From assembly GCA_027563935.2 (NCBI GenBank), contig CM050448.1, forward strand, positions 125,589,190 to 125,653,189: DNA of 64,000 nt. Reading direction: 5' to 3'. The first letter of the stretch is position 1. The number at the start of each line of letters is the position of its first letter. The translations under genes were made by a program, and so were the position numbers. The stretch is from Costus lasius (lineage: Eukaryota > Streptophyta > Magnoliopsida > Zingiberales > Costaceae). Positions 1 through 12,683 of this stretch are shown here, one piece after another. A model generated the notes under the pieces. It was not told the DNA's origin and did no database searches. It saw nothing but the letters and a program-made list of their open reading frames with translations.

Positions 1-299
1 ATTTATTCACGATAATATTAGTATCGTTAGATAGCTTAAAACGTATAAATTACATAAATATAATTTATCCAAAAAAAAATCAAATAAAAAACTAACCATC
101 TTAATGAATTCATATTAACTAAAGCATAAATTAAAATTTTAAAAATAAAAAAAGTGTAAAGATGTTAATAATTCAATGGAAATATATTTTTATTCGGAAG
201 CAAAAAAAAATTTGTTGTAGTATGTACTTAAAATATCTTTTTTGCTATAGCTGTTTTAGAATTGGATTTGGATTTTGTTTCGGGTCTGAATTCGACCCG

Positions 300-540
300 C
301 TTACTTGATTCTTGCCACAATATTGCCCTTTCCCTCCCAAAGCAAATCAAGTAAAATTCACTTCGATCAATCCCCCATTTCTGGTAATCGGATGCTGGAC
401 ACCTCCGAGGCGCGGTCAAGGCATCTCACGATTGACTCGATCGAGGTCGCCGCCGTCGATCATATCTCTTTTTTTCCCCTTTTGCAACCCTAGTTTGGCT
501 CAGAAGTGCCTCCTTTTCTTGATTTATCTTCCGTGCTTAT
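300..540 (+). other. Possible 5' untranslated exon of the p24-like gene
   Basis: A locally GC-richer, pyrimidine-rich stretch (cgaggcgcggtcaaggc, gaggtcgccgccgtcg) stands out from AT-rich flanks and lies about 0.5 kb before the first coding exon, which begins directly at a splice acceptor (1037). This suits a non-coding leader exon with an intron before the ATG. No transcript evidence is available and the exon edges are not resolved. Confidence 0.35.
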
Positions 541-1037
541 GATCCCGTTATAAATTTTGGTGTTTGGTAAATGGACCTGGTGTGTCTTATTGTTATTTCT
601 TGTTTTCTCGTGTTTCTCTTGCACTTTCGAATGACGAATGTCCTGCAGATTCATGTTTGCGTAGCTTATTATTGATCTTTGGCTTTTAGTGCTAATGGTA
701 TTCAATTTTATCTAAATATTGTAGTAGTGATAGTAGGTCTTAGACTGATGATCTGCTACATCTTATTGTCTGCATAAAGATTGTCGTCGGTTCTTTCTTT
801 TTTCTTCCATCAATTATCATCTGCAGAAAAGGATGGTCTTTCTATTGTCCTCGTTTTAGACTCAATTTTTGTTAGCTCATGGATATGTTTACCGAATTGT
901 ATATATCATTTGGGTGTTTCTTTACATCGAAAAATATCTTTTTCTTTTTTTTTTGCTTATATTAAAGGGAAATTGTTCTAAGAATGGTTCAGATTTCGGA
1001 TTGAATTAATCATTCATACTCCTGCTCGTGTATTCAG

Positions 1038-1724
1038 ATGCATCCCGCCTTTGTCAGATTCGTACTCTATTTTGTACTAGCTATTCTTCTATGATCAGGT
1101 TCGTCATAGATAGAGAAGAATGCTTTTCGCATTCTGTACCATATGGAGATACGGTTCATGTCTCCTTCGTTGTTATCAAAGCAGACACACCTTGGCATTA
1201 TAGTGATGAAGGTGTCGATCTTGTGGTATGTTATAGGCTTCTCTAACACTGTGTCAAATAACCTTAGCTATTTATATCTATGTTCTCCAATAAACTGGCG
1301 CTGATGCTTCCCTACTTTAACTGCAGTTTGATGCATTTTCTTCCTCCCGTAAGGACAATTATTCATTTACTAGAATCACGTCATCAGGATTTCATGAATA
1401 ATTGGCCAAGCTAATCACTGCAACTGCGTACTTGTGTCATCTGGAAATTATATATAATTATGGCTGTGATAGTTGTCAGATTACTTAGTGAATGTTTCTG
1501 CAATTCCATTAGATGCTTTATTCTTTATTTGACCAGTTGTACTTATCTATTCCTAATCATGGAATTGATCAAAAGAGATAAACAAAGTCCTCTAGTTTTC
1601 ATGATCAAACTCATGACGAATAATATACTTGTGAAAGAAATTTTGAATTATTCCTTCTACATATGTGGAGCTGAAATGCATGGTTAAATCCTAATGCAAT
1701 GTATAACATGATCTAGCCTTTCAC

Positions 1725-1764
<40 letters not shown>

Positions 1765-3227
1765 AACACAAGGCTGACAAACTCAAGTCAATCAATAAGT
1801 AGGCGGTACCTGGAACGAATTTTATTTCTATTTTTCATATTGATAAAACCAGTTGTTTCAACTTGTTTTCTTCAGGTTGGCCAACCATTATTCTTTTTGT
1901 TCTTCTCCCGTTCTGATTATATTTGTAAGCTTACATCATGGATACCTTCACTTATCTCCCATGGGTGAGGGAGGGACGGCATCATTCCTGCATTTCAACA
2001 AGCAAGTTCAAGATATCCATTTTCTCTTCCAGCACTACCTAATCTCATTTTCGTTAATGAGTTGAGTCCTCGTAAGTGCTTCCTGGGGGTTTACATGGTT
2101 TTGGTTGGGTCACAGTTTTATAAAAGCCTGAAATATTAGGAAATACATTAGTCATGTTGCTTTGTGTATAAAATGAAGATTCCATCCAAGTTTCTGAAAA
2201 AGAAAAACCAAAACTAAACCTTGATGAATTGTGTTGAGTACAAAAATCCACAAAGATAGATGTTGTTAATATTCCAGGAAGGTCAGTTTCAGTTCAAGAA
2301 TGTATGGAGTGACTCAGTTTCTGGCGAAAAATCCATCAAGTCATGTCAGGTTAATTTGTATATAAAATCACGTTTCCAGGTTGAGTTGGCTCAGCAGAAA
2401 TTCAAAATTGAACACAATGTCTGAAATTCAAATAGTAAAATATTTGAAACTGATACAAAAGAGAACTTCATTTTCAAGTCTGGTTTTATGGTCAAACAAG
2501 CTTTTGAACACCCAAATGAGTGCTTTACGATGGCTATTTGCATTTTCTTATTATTCTTTTCCTCTATTTCCGAACTAGTTGTTTGCTAGATGAATAAGAG
2601 CACAAGGGGTCTTAATTCGTTGCTTTTTGCCTACTCTTTCTAGTTTTGATAAACAACTGAAGTGGAAGAATCCTATAATGAAAAGGGGGAAACAAATTAT
2701 TGCTATATATTAAGATCAGGGAGAACCTTAGTAAAGCTAAATGCTCTCACAACACAAAGGCATTGGTTGTTAGATTCTTATTTATTACTTTTTTCATCAC
2801 ATGATTTTGTAATAAATGTTTTCTAATAAGAACATGTTATACCAGGTTAAGGATCCCTCAGGCATTCAAATTCATGCTTATCATGACAAGACAAGCGAAA
2901 AGTTTGAATTTATCGCCCAGAAGAGGGGTCTATATCGATTTTGCTTCACTAATAAGTCCCCTTATCATGAAACTATAGATTTCGATGTGTACATTGGCCA
3001 CTTTTCTTACTTTGAGCAACATGCAAAATATGGTAAATAGCGCATAGCGAAATTAATTAATTTCTAGGGATTCAGGTCTTTTCCTTTTTGGTAATTTGTT
3101 CTTGATTAAATATATGCAGAGCATTTTGGACCTCTTCAGGAACATATTGGGAAACTTGAAGAATCTCTCTATAACATACAATTTGAGGAACATTGGTTGG
3201 AAGCTCAGACCGATCGTCAAGCAATAG
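1038..3227 (+). pseudogene. p24-beta family (emp24/GOLD) cargo receptor, truncated and frameshifted
   Basis: p24 proteins are type I membrane proteins that cycle between ER and Golgi in COPI/COPII vesicles and help select cargo. Three exons are visible. Exon 1 is 1038-1225, after an acceptor ending cag at 1037; it encodes RFVIDREECFSH and FVVIKADTPWHY, then donor gtatgt. Exon 2 is 2846-3033 (VKDPSGIQIHA, then YRFCFTNKSPYHETIDFDV). Exon 3 is 3120-3227 (GKLEESLYNIQFE, HWLEAQTDRQAI). Splice phases agree between exons. Two faults are seen. The ATG at 1038 opens a good signal peptide (MHPAFVRFVLYFVLAILL), but it stops at 1092-1094 and the GOLD domain follows in another frame, starting at an ATG at 1091. 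No exon encoding the C-terminal membrane helix and KK/RR tail is recognisable in the next 6 kb. A Glu normally found in the YEGDT segment is also absent (YGDT). It could still be transcribed. Probable pseudogene. Confidence 0.75.
1727..1761. repeat. (TA)n microsatellite
   Basis: About 17 TA units, within the first intron of the p24-like gene. Confidence 0.95.
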
Positions 3228-5620
3228 GTAAGCTTGATGGAATTTTATAATGTTTTTACTGTGGCTTATCAGAATGAACTGTTCTTTTATTGTGGTACTA
3301 GATTGTGCAGTTCGTAAAAGCAGGGTAGAATTCAAAAAATTTAGAACACACATGTAATTTGGAACCTAATTTATTATTTTTACTGCAAAGTTGGTAATCA
3401 TGTACCATTATCTTAGAATTGCAAATTATATCTTGTAGTTCAAAACGCTACAAATTGGCCCCTATAGTTCAATGAATGTTTAAAAAACTGATGCACATAC
3501 AAGCGTACCATATGTTGGTGTAAACCGGTACTATGAATCGGTATTTAAAACCTTAGTTTACTCAAATACATTAATTACCATTATATTTTAAGAGTTTGTG
3601 GAATTGCAAAATTGATACCAATCGTTTCTGGCAAAAATAGTTTTAGACACCTTGGAATTTAGAATCCTTGGAAATTAGCTCCGTAAATTGATTGTCAATC
3701 TCTTTTCACTTCTTTGTTCAGGCTAACAGGCTTTGCAAATTATAGAAGGTGATTGCTGCTATCTGTTAAACTATTATTAATTTGCAAAAATGAGCAAAAT
3801 ATAGGAGCCAAAATGCAATTAAACGCAATTTGTTTTCGAATCCTACCTTCCATGTAAACTCCACGTTGAAGTTTGCAGTTAGTGAGAATGAATAGTGAAC
3901 ATCTTGAATTTTACAATTATTAATTAATATACTTTTGAATGCCTCTTTAATGTTTTGGTAGAGAATAGGTTGCTCTAATATAGTATGCGAACTAAATAAA
4001 TTAAACAAATATTATCTGAGCATATTTCTCTACAATCTGTTATTATCTAGCGAGTTCTGAGGTGTCTACTTTTTGAAGTTCTATATATAGTAGGAAGCTC
4101 TTTTAATTTATAAATATGCAATTTAGCCCCTCATTGTTAAGTTATATAATTTACATCGTCATATTTTTCTTATTTAATTCATATTAACTTAAGCATAAAT
4201 GAAATTTTAAAAATAATAAATAATAAATTTATACAAAATTCTTGTATTGATCAGATTGAATGCTCTTGTTGAAAGTTTATTTTTTTTATTTTAGGAATGA
4301 ATTTATGTTATAATTTTATGTTTAATCCTAAACACATTTAACATGAATGTTATAATATTTTTAGCAATTTTTTTCTACTCATTTTTGCCAAATTGAATGT
4401 ATCAAACATTTTGCCAAAGTAGATATTTCTAGTAAACTTTTATTTCTTGTAAACCGTAAGGGCATCTAACAGGATCATTATCTGCCTGACAAAAAGTAAT
4501 ACAGGTTTCTTATGTACTGTTGACATTTCCTCCGGTTTATGATGTTTACTGAATCTAAATTTTATTTCAACATTGATTAGGATCATAAAGTTGGATCTCT
4601 GAATGTGGCAAGTCATCTTCGTTTTCCTTCATGAATTCTTCTCCGGTGAGGTAAGACTTGGGGTATGTATGCATATTGGAAGATGACATTGAGGGCTCTA
4701 CAAAAAATCTCTAAAATTAGGCTAAATCGCAGAGATTCGTCTTGAATGAAATAAGCAATTAAAATGTGAGTAAATTCCTGCAGAATCAACTTATGCTTTA
4801 GCTAATGAATCCATTGATGTTTACTATCATAGCAGAGTTGTGTCTCATTAGTAGTTACCTTCATGTGAAACAACTCTTTGTGTTAACGTCACTCGTTCTA
4901 TGTATCACATCAGTCTTTGCCATGCATTTATCCACTATCGGAATTCAACAATTTGCTTGTTAAGATTATCCATACCGAAGCAAATTTTTTAAGTAAGCTG
5001 ATTAACTCTTCAACATGCATCTTTTTAGGCCGCTTTGTCCGTCACTATTTGGCATTGTTTGCTAGATGATTTATTTTTTATATATATAAGATTGTCGCAT
5101 TAAACGCTTGTGGTTGGCAAATTTGCTCAGCTTGTTATTTATGTTGATTGAATTTGGCTATTTTAGGGAAGTTCTAGAATCTGTAGGGCTATTTGGGGAA
5201 AAAAATACTAGGTAGTGACACTGCTTAAAAATGTTAGACAAGGCCCTTAAGGTCGTAGGATTCGATAAAAGTATGAATCTTAAAGTAACAATGATATTAC
5301 CCTAATTTTAGTTCAACCTAAATTGATTTAATTCATAGTATTGATTTTAAAAAAAAATTGAATCAAACTAAACTTTTACAAAATCAAACTAAAAAATTAT
5401 ACTTTTTTTTTAAAAAAAATAAACTTAACGTCTTAACTAACCTATTTGATTAGTGTAAAAATTAAATTACACTGAAAACTTTAGTTTGATTTAATTTATT
5501 TTCTAATTTATCCGAAAATTCAACAACAGTAATGATATTGTGATGTGACACCGTACGTGTAATTAATTAATTAAACCATATAGAGCCCTCTTAATCAGTT
5601 ATGCTGTTATTTTACATACA
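3228..5620. other. AT-rich stretch, no gene seen
   Basis: No conserved exon was recognised here, including the expected last p24 exon. A short piece at about 3510-3560 carries a GGTAC-like motif pair (aaaccggtactatgaatcgg) of the dispersed family noted elsewhere. At about 5340-5500 an AT-rich inverted repeat is present: gaatcaaactaaactttt on one side and its near complement aaaactttagtttgattt on the other, suggesting a small decayed MITE. Confidence 0.5.
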
Positions 5621-5623
5621 CAA

Positions 5624-6050
5624 GCTCCGTTTGACCTAGCTTCTGCTTTTAATTTTTGTTGGTTGAAGAAGTGCTGGTTGAAGAAGTACTGGAAGAAGTT
5701 TGAGGGTATTTGAATGCACAGCTTATAGTTAGATTATTCTATTTATAATAAATAAATTTTTATTAAAAAAATTACTAAGATAAAAATTATATGATTAAAT
5801 TTATAGTTAACTATAATTAAAATATTTATTAAAAATATTATAAGTTATAATATTAAAAAATTATTATTACATATAAAGGTTATTGAGCATAAGCAGGTGG
5901 AGGGTTAGAGAAATAGCTTCACCTATATTTCTCAGAGAAATAGCTATTTATGGATTCGAACAAAGAAGTTAAAGAATCAAATACCTTAGTTTCTTAATTT
6001 TTTTTGGCCGCAACATCATAAGCAGCCCCAAAAATCAGGCCAAACGGGGC
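5624..6050. mobile_element. MITE-like element with terminal inverted repeats
   Basis: The left end gctccgtttgacc and the complement of the right end ggccaaacggggc agree at 11 of 13 positions. The five bases cacaa flank both sides directly (5619-5623 and 6051-6055), as a target-site duplication would. The interior is AT-rich and non-coding. The ends resemble the Tourist-like GGCCTGTTTGG type, but the flank is not a clean TAA, so the superfamily is uncertain. Confidence 0.6.
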
Positions 6051-9000
6051 CACAATCAGTAAACTGTGAGCTCTAGACAAAAAAAAAAAAAGAAAAGAGA
6101 GGGGAGCGACATTAATATAATATATATGAAGATGTGATCGGTTTAGCTAGCGTACGGATGCAGCAATCTAGTAGTGAACATGGCAATCATTAATTAACTA
6201 ATTAATTAGTCAGCAGGTCACGTGGGATGACGCAAGCTAAAGGCTCCTACTGGTTGGGACTTCATTGTTTCCCTAAGTCCCCACGTGACATGTCCTCCTT
6301 TTTTAAAAAATATTAAAAAAAGAAAAATACAAAAAATACATATATAATTATATCCATCAACCTATATTTTTCATCAGCAATACATTAATTCTATTTTTAT
6401 TTGAGCAGCAATACATTAATTATATCCACGTGACATTGTTTCCCCAATTCATTGTTTCCCCAAGTCCCCACGTGACATGTGCTCCTTAAATCGAAGGCCG
6501 CATAATAATTAAGATTTAAAAGGATTGCCGAGGTGGTTGGTTAATTGTTGGTCAATTAGTTAATCGTATGGTAAAAAGGCAGGGCAGTTATTTGAGCAGT
6601 AAATTTATTGACTACTTTACTGCGTGCCAGAATGCTTGCAGGAGTGGATTTAATTGATCATTACAATATTATATAATTTTTAACTTTCACCCCCCAACCA
6701 AACTTACCGCACTCTTTTAGTGCGGTCAACGATCCGGCCCAACTCCAAACCGAAGACACGTCCCGTAATCACAGAACAAAATTTTAAAAATATAAGAGAG
6801 GGGGGGGGGGGGGGGGGGGGGCCGGCGCAAAATATTGATCAGCAGGGGACCCACAAAATTTATTAGACGGAGAGGAAGCAGCTGCAAGAAGCTTGATAGG
6901 CGCATGCAGCACTGATTAGCAGTGATTAGCAAGCATGTCAGCACGTGCTTGCTCCTCCATTTTGACCAACACCTTCAACGGTCAACGCTACGTGCTGGCC
7001 TTGCAAGTTCATATCTTGTTTATCACCTACTCTAACAACGTTTTGATTTATAGTCATACCCAATCGGTGCACTAAATCATCTCAAATACGCTAAAGAAGG
7101 AAATACTTTCTCCATGTGAACCTCAATAATTGCATCATCGATTCATTCATGCCCTTACTTAATCAATAATTACATCCATAATCGATAGTTATAACAACAA
7201 CAACAACAATAATAATAATAATAATAATAAATTATCTAAAAACACCTTATCATCTTCATTATTGAGGAGATCAATGAGTTGAAACAATGAAATTCCACTT
7301 ATCGAATTATACACTATCATATGGTTCCTATGATATTGTAGACACTACTTGCTAGTACTTGCAAATGCATTTAATGATAATAATAATAATAAAATTATTA
7401 CGCAATGCACGTACAAGTGAGACGTCAAATGTGCTGCGCGAAATCTAATCATTTAGAAGGCAGGCGCGCGCAGTGAATATGCATACGGCATACGACCACG
7501 TTGGCTTGCCTCGCGCTGCCCAAAATCTACCACTGGATTTGGTTGACCATTTAGCTTAGATACGCATACCCTTCCGCGTTGACCGTAGAATTCTCAACCT
7601 TCTCTCTCGTTCTCCCTCTATATTTTTATCTCCATTTATGCAATTTGACATTTGAAGAGGGTGTTAATTGATAAAATTATATGCTCTAGGCAACAAGCGA
7701 ATTTGAGAGAGAGAGAGAGAGGGGGGTAAGTAGGCGACGAACATTAACTACAAGTAATTGCTCCCTCCTCAAGAGAGCTACAAACTTTGTGAATATTTAT
7801 TTTACTCGCCTCCCTGTCCATTTTGTCTCCATTTATTGCTCAGCATGTTTTTTGTTGCTCCTTTTTCATCCAAATCCTTTGGCTCTTCTTATTGGTTTTC
7901 ATCTTGTACATCTAATAAAAAATCTTTTACATTACTACCATCATCCGAATTGATTTAATCGTCAGCCCAGTACAATTCATGGAGGGTTTTAATGAGAACT
8001 TGAAGTGTTTAATACCATTGACGAAAAGGAAAAACACTGGATCTAGATGAAAATTGGGCCGACATGCTTTTAAGGTAGAAACAACGATAAATTAAATGCG
8101 AGATCAAGCACTGCTCACTCGAAGTGACTTTGCAACCTTTGAATGTCAAAGATTGCAAGCAATTCAATTCATTTTTATATAATATTTCCCTGTTTGGCGA
8201 TCACAAGCCAGCTCTAACATTCAATTTAATATTATTATTTTCCACAATTAATAAGATTTATGATGTTGGTGTAAAAGTGCTCAATTATGATAAAATAAAT
8301 GATAATTTATAATTTATAATAAAATAAATAAACAAGTCTTTAAATTATTAAAATCCAAATAACTAATTTAAGATATTTGTATAAAACCAAACAAATCAAT
8401 CTCAAGCAATGCAAATTAACAACTCAATCCAAATCTACAAAGTGAAGTATATTGTTGCAATTAAATAAAAAAATCAATACTTTTTTAAAAAAAAAACAAG
8501 AAACATGAAAAATTTTCCATAGAGACAAGTAGACTAAAATAAATAGCGAAAAGGCAAACTTTTGGGAGTGAAGGCAGCCGTGCATGGATCGATGTGAAAA
8601 AGGGTGCGGGAGAAGAACAAATGTTCCAACTTTTAGATGTAATTAAAGGTTCATGCGCCGGTCCTCCTACCAATAATTGTAACCAGTGTCGTAGGACCCA
8701 CACCTCGTTTACCCTTTAATTTTTAAGAAAATATATAAATACAATTTATTCAAAAAAAATTTATGACAAAAGTACATAATTAATCCAATCGGATGGTACC
8801 ATGTTAATGAGCCTATGCATGTATGAATGAATGATTGGGTAAAGTTGCCAATTGCCACGTGCTCAATTTGGCTCCTTCGTGCGCATCATTTATAGTTTTA
8901 ATGTATAGATTTTCATAATTTGAGCCTTGATCTTTGCCCTTAGTTCATTTAATTAAATGGGGTCTTGTAGCTTCTCATATGAATGGCTAAACTAACCATT

Positions 9001-9340
9001 AGCTTGGGTAACCTTTCTCCTCTTAAGTCATATGAGTTTGAATGGGTTGACGGCTAACTCACCTCCGACTCAATTGAACGAAACTAAAATGGTTCAAAAA
9101 GATTAGCGTATAAGTAATCATAACTTCCTTGGGCCTTTGTTCTAAAAGGATGGACAACAAAAATTTTTTGGATTATCTAACCTAAACTAGCCATAAAGGT
9201 AAGATGACTCAACTAACCCTTGTGTTAGTTAAGCCCATTTGTGGGACCAAAGAGAAAAAGTGATCGATGACATAAAATAATTAAATTGATTTTGATTTAG
9301 TTAAGTTTTGCTCTAAGAGTTATAAGGCGCAGAGGTTTTT
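6051..9340. other. Intergenic, no gene seen
   Basis: AT-rich DNA without recognisable exons. It holds a run of 22 G (6800-6821), AAC/AAT trinucleotide repeats near 7194-7230, another AAT run near 7377-7391, and a short GA repeat near 7705-7721. Small reading frames here have no family features. Confidence 0.5.
6255..6490. repeat. Direct repeat containing CACGTG boxes
   Basis: A segment reading cattgtttccctaagtcccc followed by acgtgacatgt occurs at about 6262-6295 and again, with two or three changes, at about 6447-6480. Each copy holds a CACGTG core. Nothing shows that these act on a gene here. Confidence 0.7.
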
Positions 9341-9347
9341 AAGACTG

Positions 9348-10560
9348 TGGGCCCGTTTAAAAACCTCATATTCTGGCTTCAGTCTCAACCTGAGAAGCTA
9401 CACTGTTACATGCCAGCGCCTTAGAGCAGCTTTTGCAGCTTGTCGCGAGCCTCTTCATGCGCCCGCACCTCTTTTGCCCGTTGCCTCTTCACGCTATCAC
9501 GCTCCTCTCGACAGATCTTGCGAGCTTCCAGATCTACTCACTCCGACGTCTCCTCCGGGCGCTCCGGCGCCCTCCTCCCGACATTTTTCTTTCCGGCGTC
9601 TTCCTCCCGACGTTTTTCTTCTGTCTTTCCTCTTGGCGTCTGCCGTCTTTCCTCCCAGCGTCCTCCTCCGGCCAGTTCCAGTTCCAAAGTTGCACGTCTC
9701 CTCCCAGGCATCCTCCTCTGGCTAGCTTCCTTTCCAGATCTGTGCAATTTGGACGCCAAGCGTCCTCGAAGGAGTTAAGGTAACTTGTTTGGTCGGCAGC
9801 GTCTAGCTCATCGACTATCGTTCTCTCCCTCCAAGCTCGCTGGCACTTGGAGTTGAGCGGGACGATGCTTCTGCTTCATCCAAGCTCACCGTTGCTTGGA
9901 GTTGAGCGAGGACGAAGGTTTTGCTTCGTCTAAGCTTGAAATGTGTAGATAGGTTCTGCCCAACTTGCCGGCGCTTGGAACTCGCTGGTGCACATCACGT
10001 GTCCTTCTTTGGAGCTCTGCTTGTTCGTGTAGCTCTCTGATCATTCTCTGCCTAACTTGTCATTCCTTCTTTGGAGGTCTACTCGTCCGTGATGCGTGTT
10101 GCCATTCCTTCTCTATGAAGTTTTGTTGAGAAAATACACATTGAGATTTTGGAGAAATTGAGAAATTGAGGCTAGAAAAATAAGTTAGATGTTAAAACAC
10201 ATTGAGAAATCGAGACATTGAGATATTGAGCTAAGGATACATTGATGCAGAATTAATGCCTAGATACATTTTGATGAATTGTGATTAGTAGTTAAATTGA
10301 TGCCTAGATACATTGATGCGTACATAAATTAGAAAACTATTTTTAGTAGATAAATTGATGCCTAGATATCGATATTCTATCTTATATGCCTAGATATTTG
10401 TTTTTAAATTTGATGCTTAATTAACAATACAAAACAACACTTATAAGCTGTTAACCAGCAAAAGCTACAAACTGTTTTATCCAATAAGTTTCAAATTTGT
10501 CAATCCAACTCTGGTCAAACCAGCTCTAGTTATAAGCTCCAGTTGTCCCAAAGTGGTCCT
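9348..10560. mobile_element. Possible GC-rich non-autonomous DNA element
   Basis: A sharply GC-rich block (about 9410-10090) sits in AT-rich DNA. It begins near gggcccgttt and ends near aaagtggtcctgt, resembling degraded terminal repeats. It contains repeated pieces such as cttggagttgagcg (about 9846 and 9896) and tagataaattgatgccta with variants (about 10270-10390). Open frames of 116 and 112 codons overlap in two frames, as expected from base composition. Ends and target duplication are not clean, so this is tentative. Confidence 0.35.
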
Positions 10561-12660
10561 GTATTTCCTTGTAAGGAATTCTAAGGTAAGAAGAAAGAAA
10601 AATTACTTTAATTATATTTTGACAGAGACGATCATTTATTAAATAATAAAAATATATATACACAATATAAATATGTTGGTAATGTAGCTGACGTGACTAT
10701 GATATGATGGCTTAGAAAAAAATAAATGATAAATAATTAGTAACTTACACGCGTAGGAAAGCTTACATTAATTTTTGAAGCTCAATTAAATTAAAAATTA
10801 AATAATGCTATTAGTTGACATAACCATGGCATCGAGTGTATCTTTCACGGGATGGCCATCCTGCGGCTAGGAGTCCCCCACGTGGCGATCCGCTGGACTT
10901 TCCCTGGACGCTGTCTGGCACTAGATATTTATGCATCGGGCGATGGAGCCAATGATGGAGTCCATCATTCACCCCACCCTTCTCTCTCACCCCATCTAAT
11001 TATGCCCTCAATCATATAAATGTAGGCCTAAAAATCAGATATCAAATTTCAAGAGGATTTTTTTTTCAAAAAATTATATTGGTACGTGCAAATAAATTAA
11101 ACGGACGTCCGCATGAGTCAATGTCCTTTCTTTGCTACGGATGCCTACTTTAAGAAATATCCCCCCCGACTTTTAACATATTCCTCAGAGAGTGCTCGCG
11201 AAGGACCACGCAGTATGGGGTGGCTCTTGACTTCCTGGCTGGAGGCGATCTATGCGGTGATACAGGTCAAACACCGCTATAAATGAATGATGCTACATGT
11301 GTATCAACTTGGACTCATCACCAATAAATAAAATATCATTGTGTAATTTAAAAATATTATTATGAAAAAAATCTGGGCTTTATTTAAAAACTTTCGTTGC
11401 AACAGCAGCTGGCACCCACTTTCTCACCCGGGGTATTTTTGTCTATTTCGGATGGAGAGCCTGGATTAAATTTTAAATTGTAATGTCTTAGGGGGCAAAC
11501 TGTCATATAGTTTATAACATAAAAAAAAAACTAAATACTCGTTATAAAACAAAAAAAAAAAAAACGGAGGAGACGCAGTGCTGATTAATTACGTGCGGCA
11601 TTAGCTAACAAGTACTCACTTGATAATGTAGTCAAAGGAGAGAGGATAAGATAGAAGAAAAATATTCAAATACACGCACATTATCTTAATTTTTTACATT
11701 TTGATCCCGAAGAAAAGGTCAAGGCTTTTTTGGTCTTTACGGGTATTCTTTCTTTCCTTAGCTTTGCAGCAAATTAATAAAAAGAGCGCGTTTCATTTGC
11801 CAACTCGCCCCTCCCCCCGCCGTCCAGTATAATTAGCACGTGAATAACATGCGGTGAAATCACAATTAGCCTCGAGTAATGTAATTTCTTATTCATAATT
11901 GATTTTGGCCCTTTTTGCTTATATTACGGAGGACAACTTCAAATCAGATACCTAACCATCGGCTCGATTAATTTGACTCGATTTTATTGTGCCACGTGGC
12001 AAATTGCTATGCAATTTAGATAATTAATATAGTTAATAAATTATAGGACAAATAAATATTGGGAAAAGAGTATCATGAGGAGAGAAATAAGTGTAAAAAG
12101 TGTCCGTTAGTTCAATTGGTAACGATCTTAATTGTCGATAATAAGAATTGAGCGTAGAAATTGCTCGATCTTAGTTGTCGATAACAAAATTTAGATGTAA
12201 AAAATGTTGGTTAGTTTAATTATTAATTATTTAAAATTATTTTTGAAGGAAGCGGATTAGATGTGGTACAATCATAGTATGAATGAAGAAGGGAAGGAGC
12301 AGCGGGAGAAAATACGGGCATCCCAGATGTCGGGAAATTTTCTTTTATTGGAGGCCAAAAGAGGGGAGGGAGGGATGGGGAAAAAGGGGAAGGAAAAAAG
12401 CATTGATTGATAAGCTGTTCCAACTGGTGAAGCTTTATGGTGGCCCCACCGGCAAGCTGTTTCAACTAGAGAAAGCCTTTATGGTGGTCCCCTCCTCCCC
12501 TCTTATCATTCCTCATCAAGCTTAGTGTTTCACTGTTGTCATACTTATCCAATTTGTGAGAGCAACTCGGCTCCTCTAAGTGAACCCGAACTCCGCCACC
12601 CACCGTTGCACCCGCCACCACCACCTTCCCCTCCCCTGCCCTCCTCCGCCCCCGCCACTA
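10561..12660. other. Intergenic, no gene seen
   Basis: No recognisable exon. A tRNA-like box A string (ttagttcaattggtaacg) lies at about 12107-12124, followed by a degenerate repeat of its surroundings (ttagttgtcgataacaa, ttagtttaatta). This could be a decayed tRNA-derived SINE. No cloverleaf could be drawn. Confidence 0.4.
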
Positions 12661-12674
12661 TGTTTTTCACAATT

Positions 12675-12683
12675 TATATAAAC
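12675..12683 (+). promoter_or_regulatory. Candidate TATA box upstream of the cytokinin receptor gene
   Basis: TATATAAAC, a good plant TATA match, precedes a pyrimidine-rich stretch (ccttttctccacc, then ccctctctgaaccc), giving a plausible start site near 12710. It lies 2.4 kb before the receptor ATG, so a long leader or another upstream exon is implied. A start nearer the 13.2-14.0 kb leader is also possible. Confidence 0.3.

Noticed and set aside
9433..9783. GC-rich open frames of 83-116 codons
   Set aside because: Three overlapping frames are open at once, with Ser/Pro/Arg-rich composition and no family features. This follows from base bias in a likely element.
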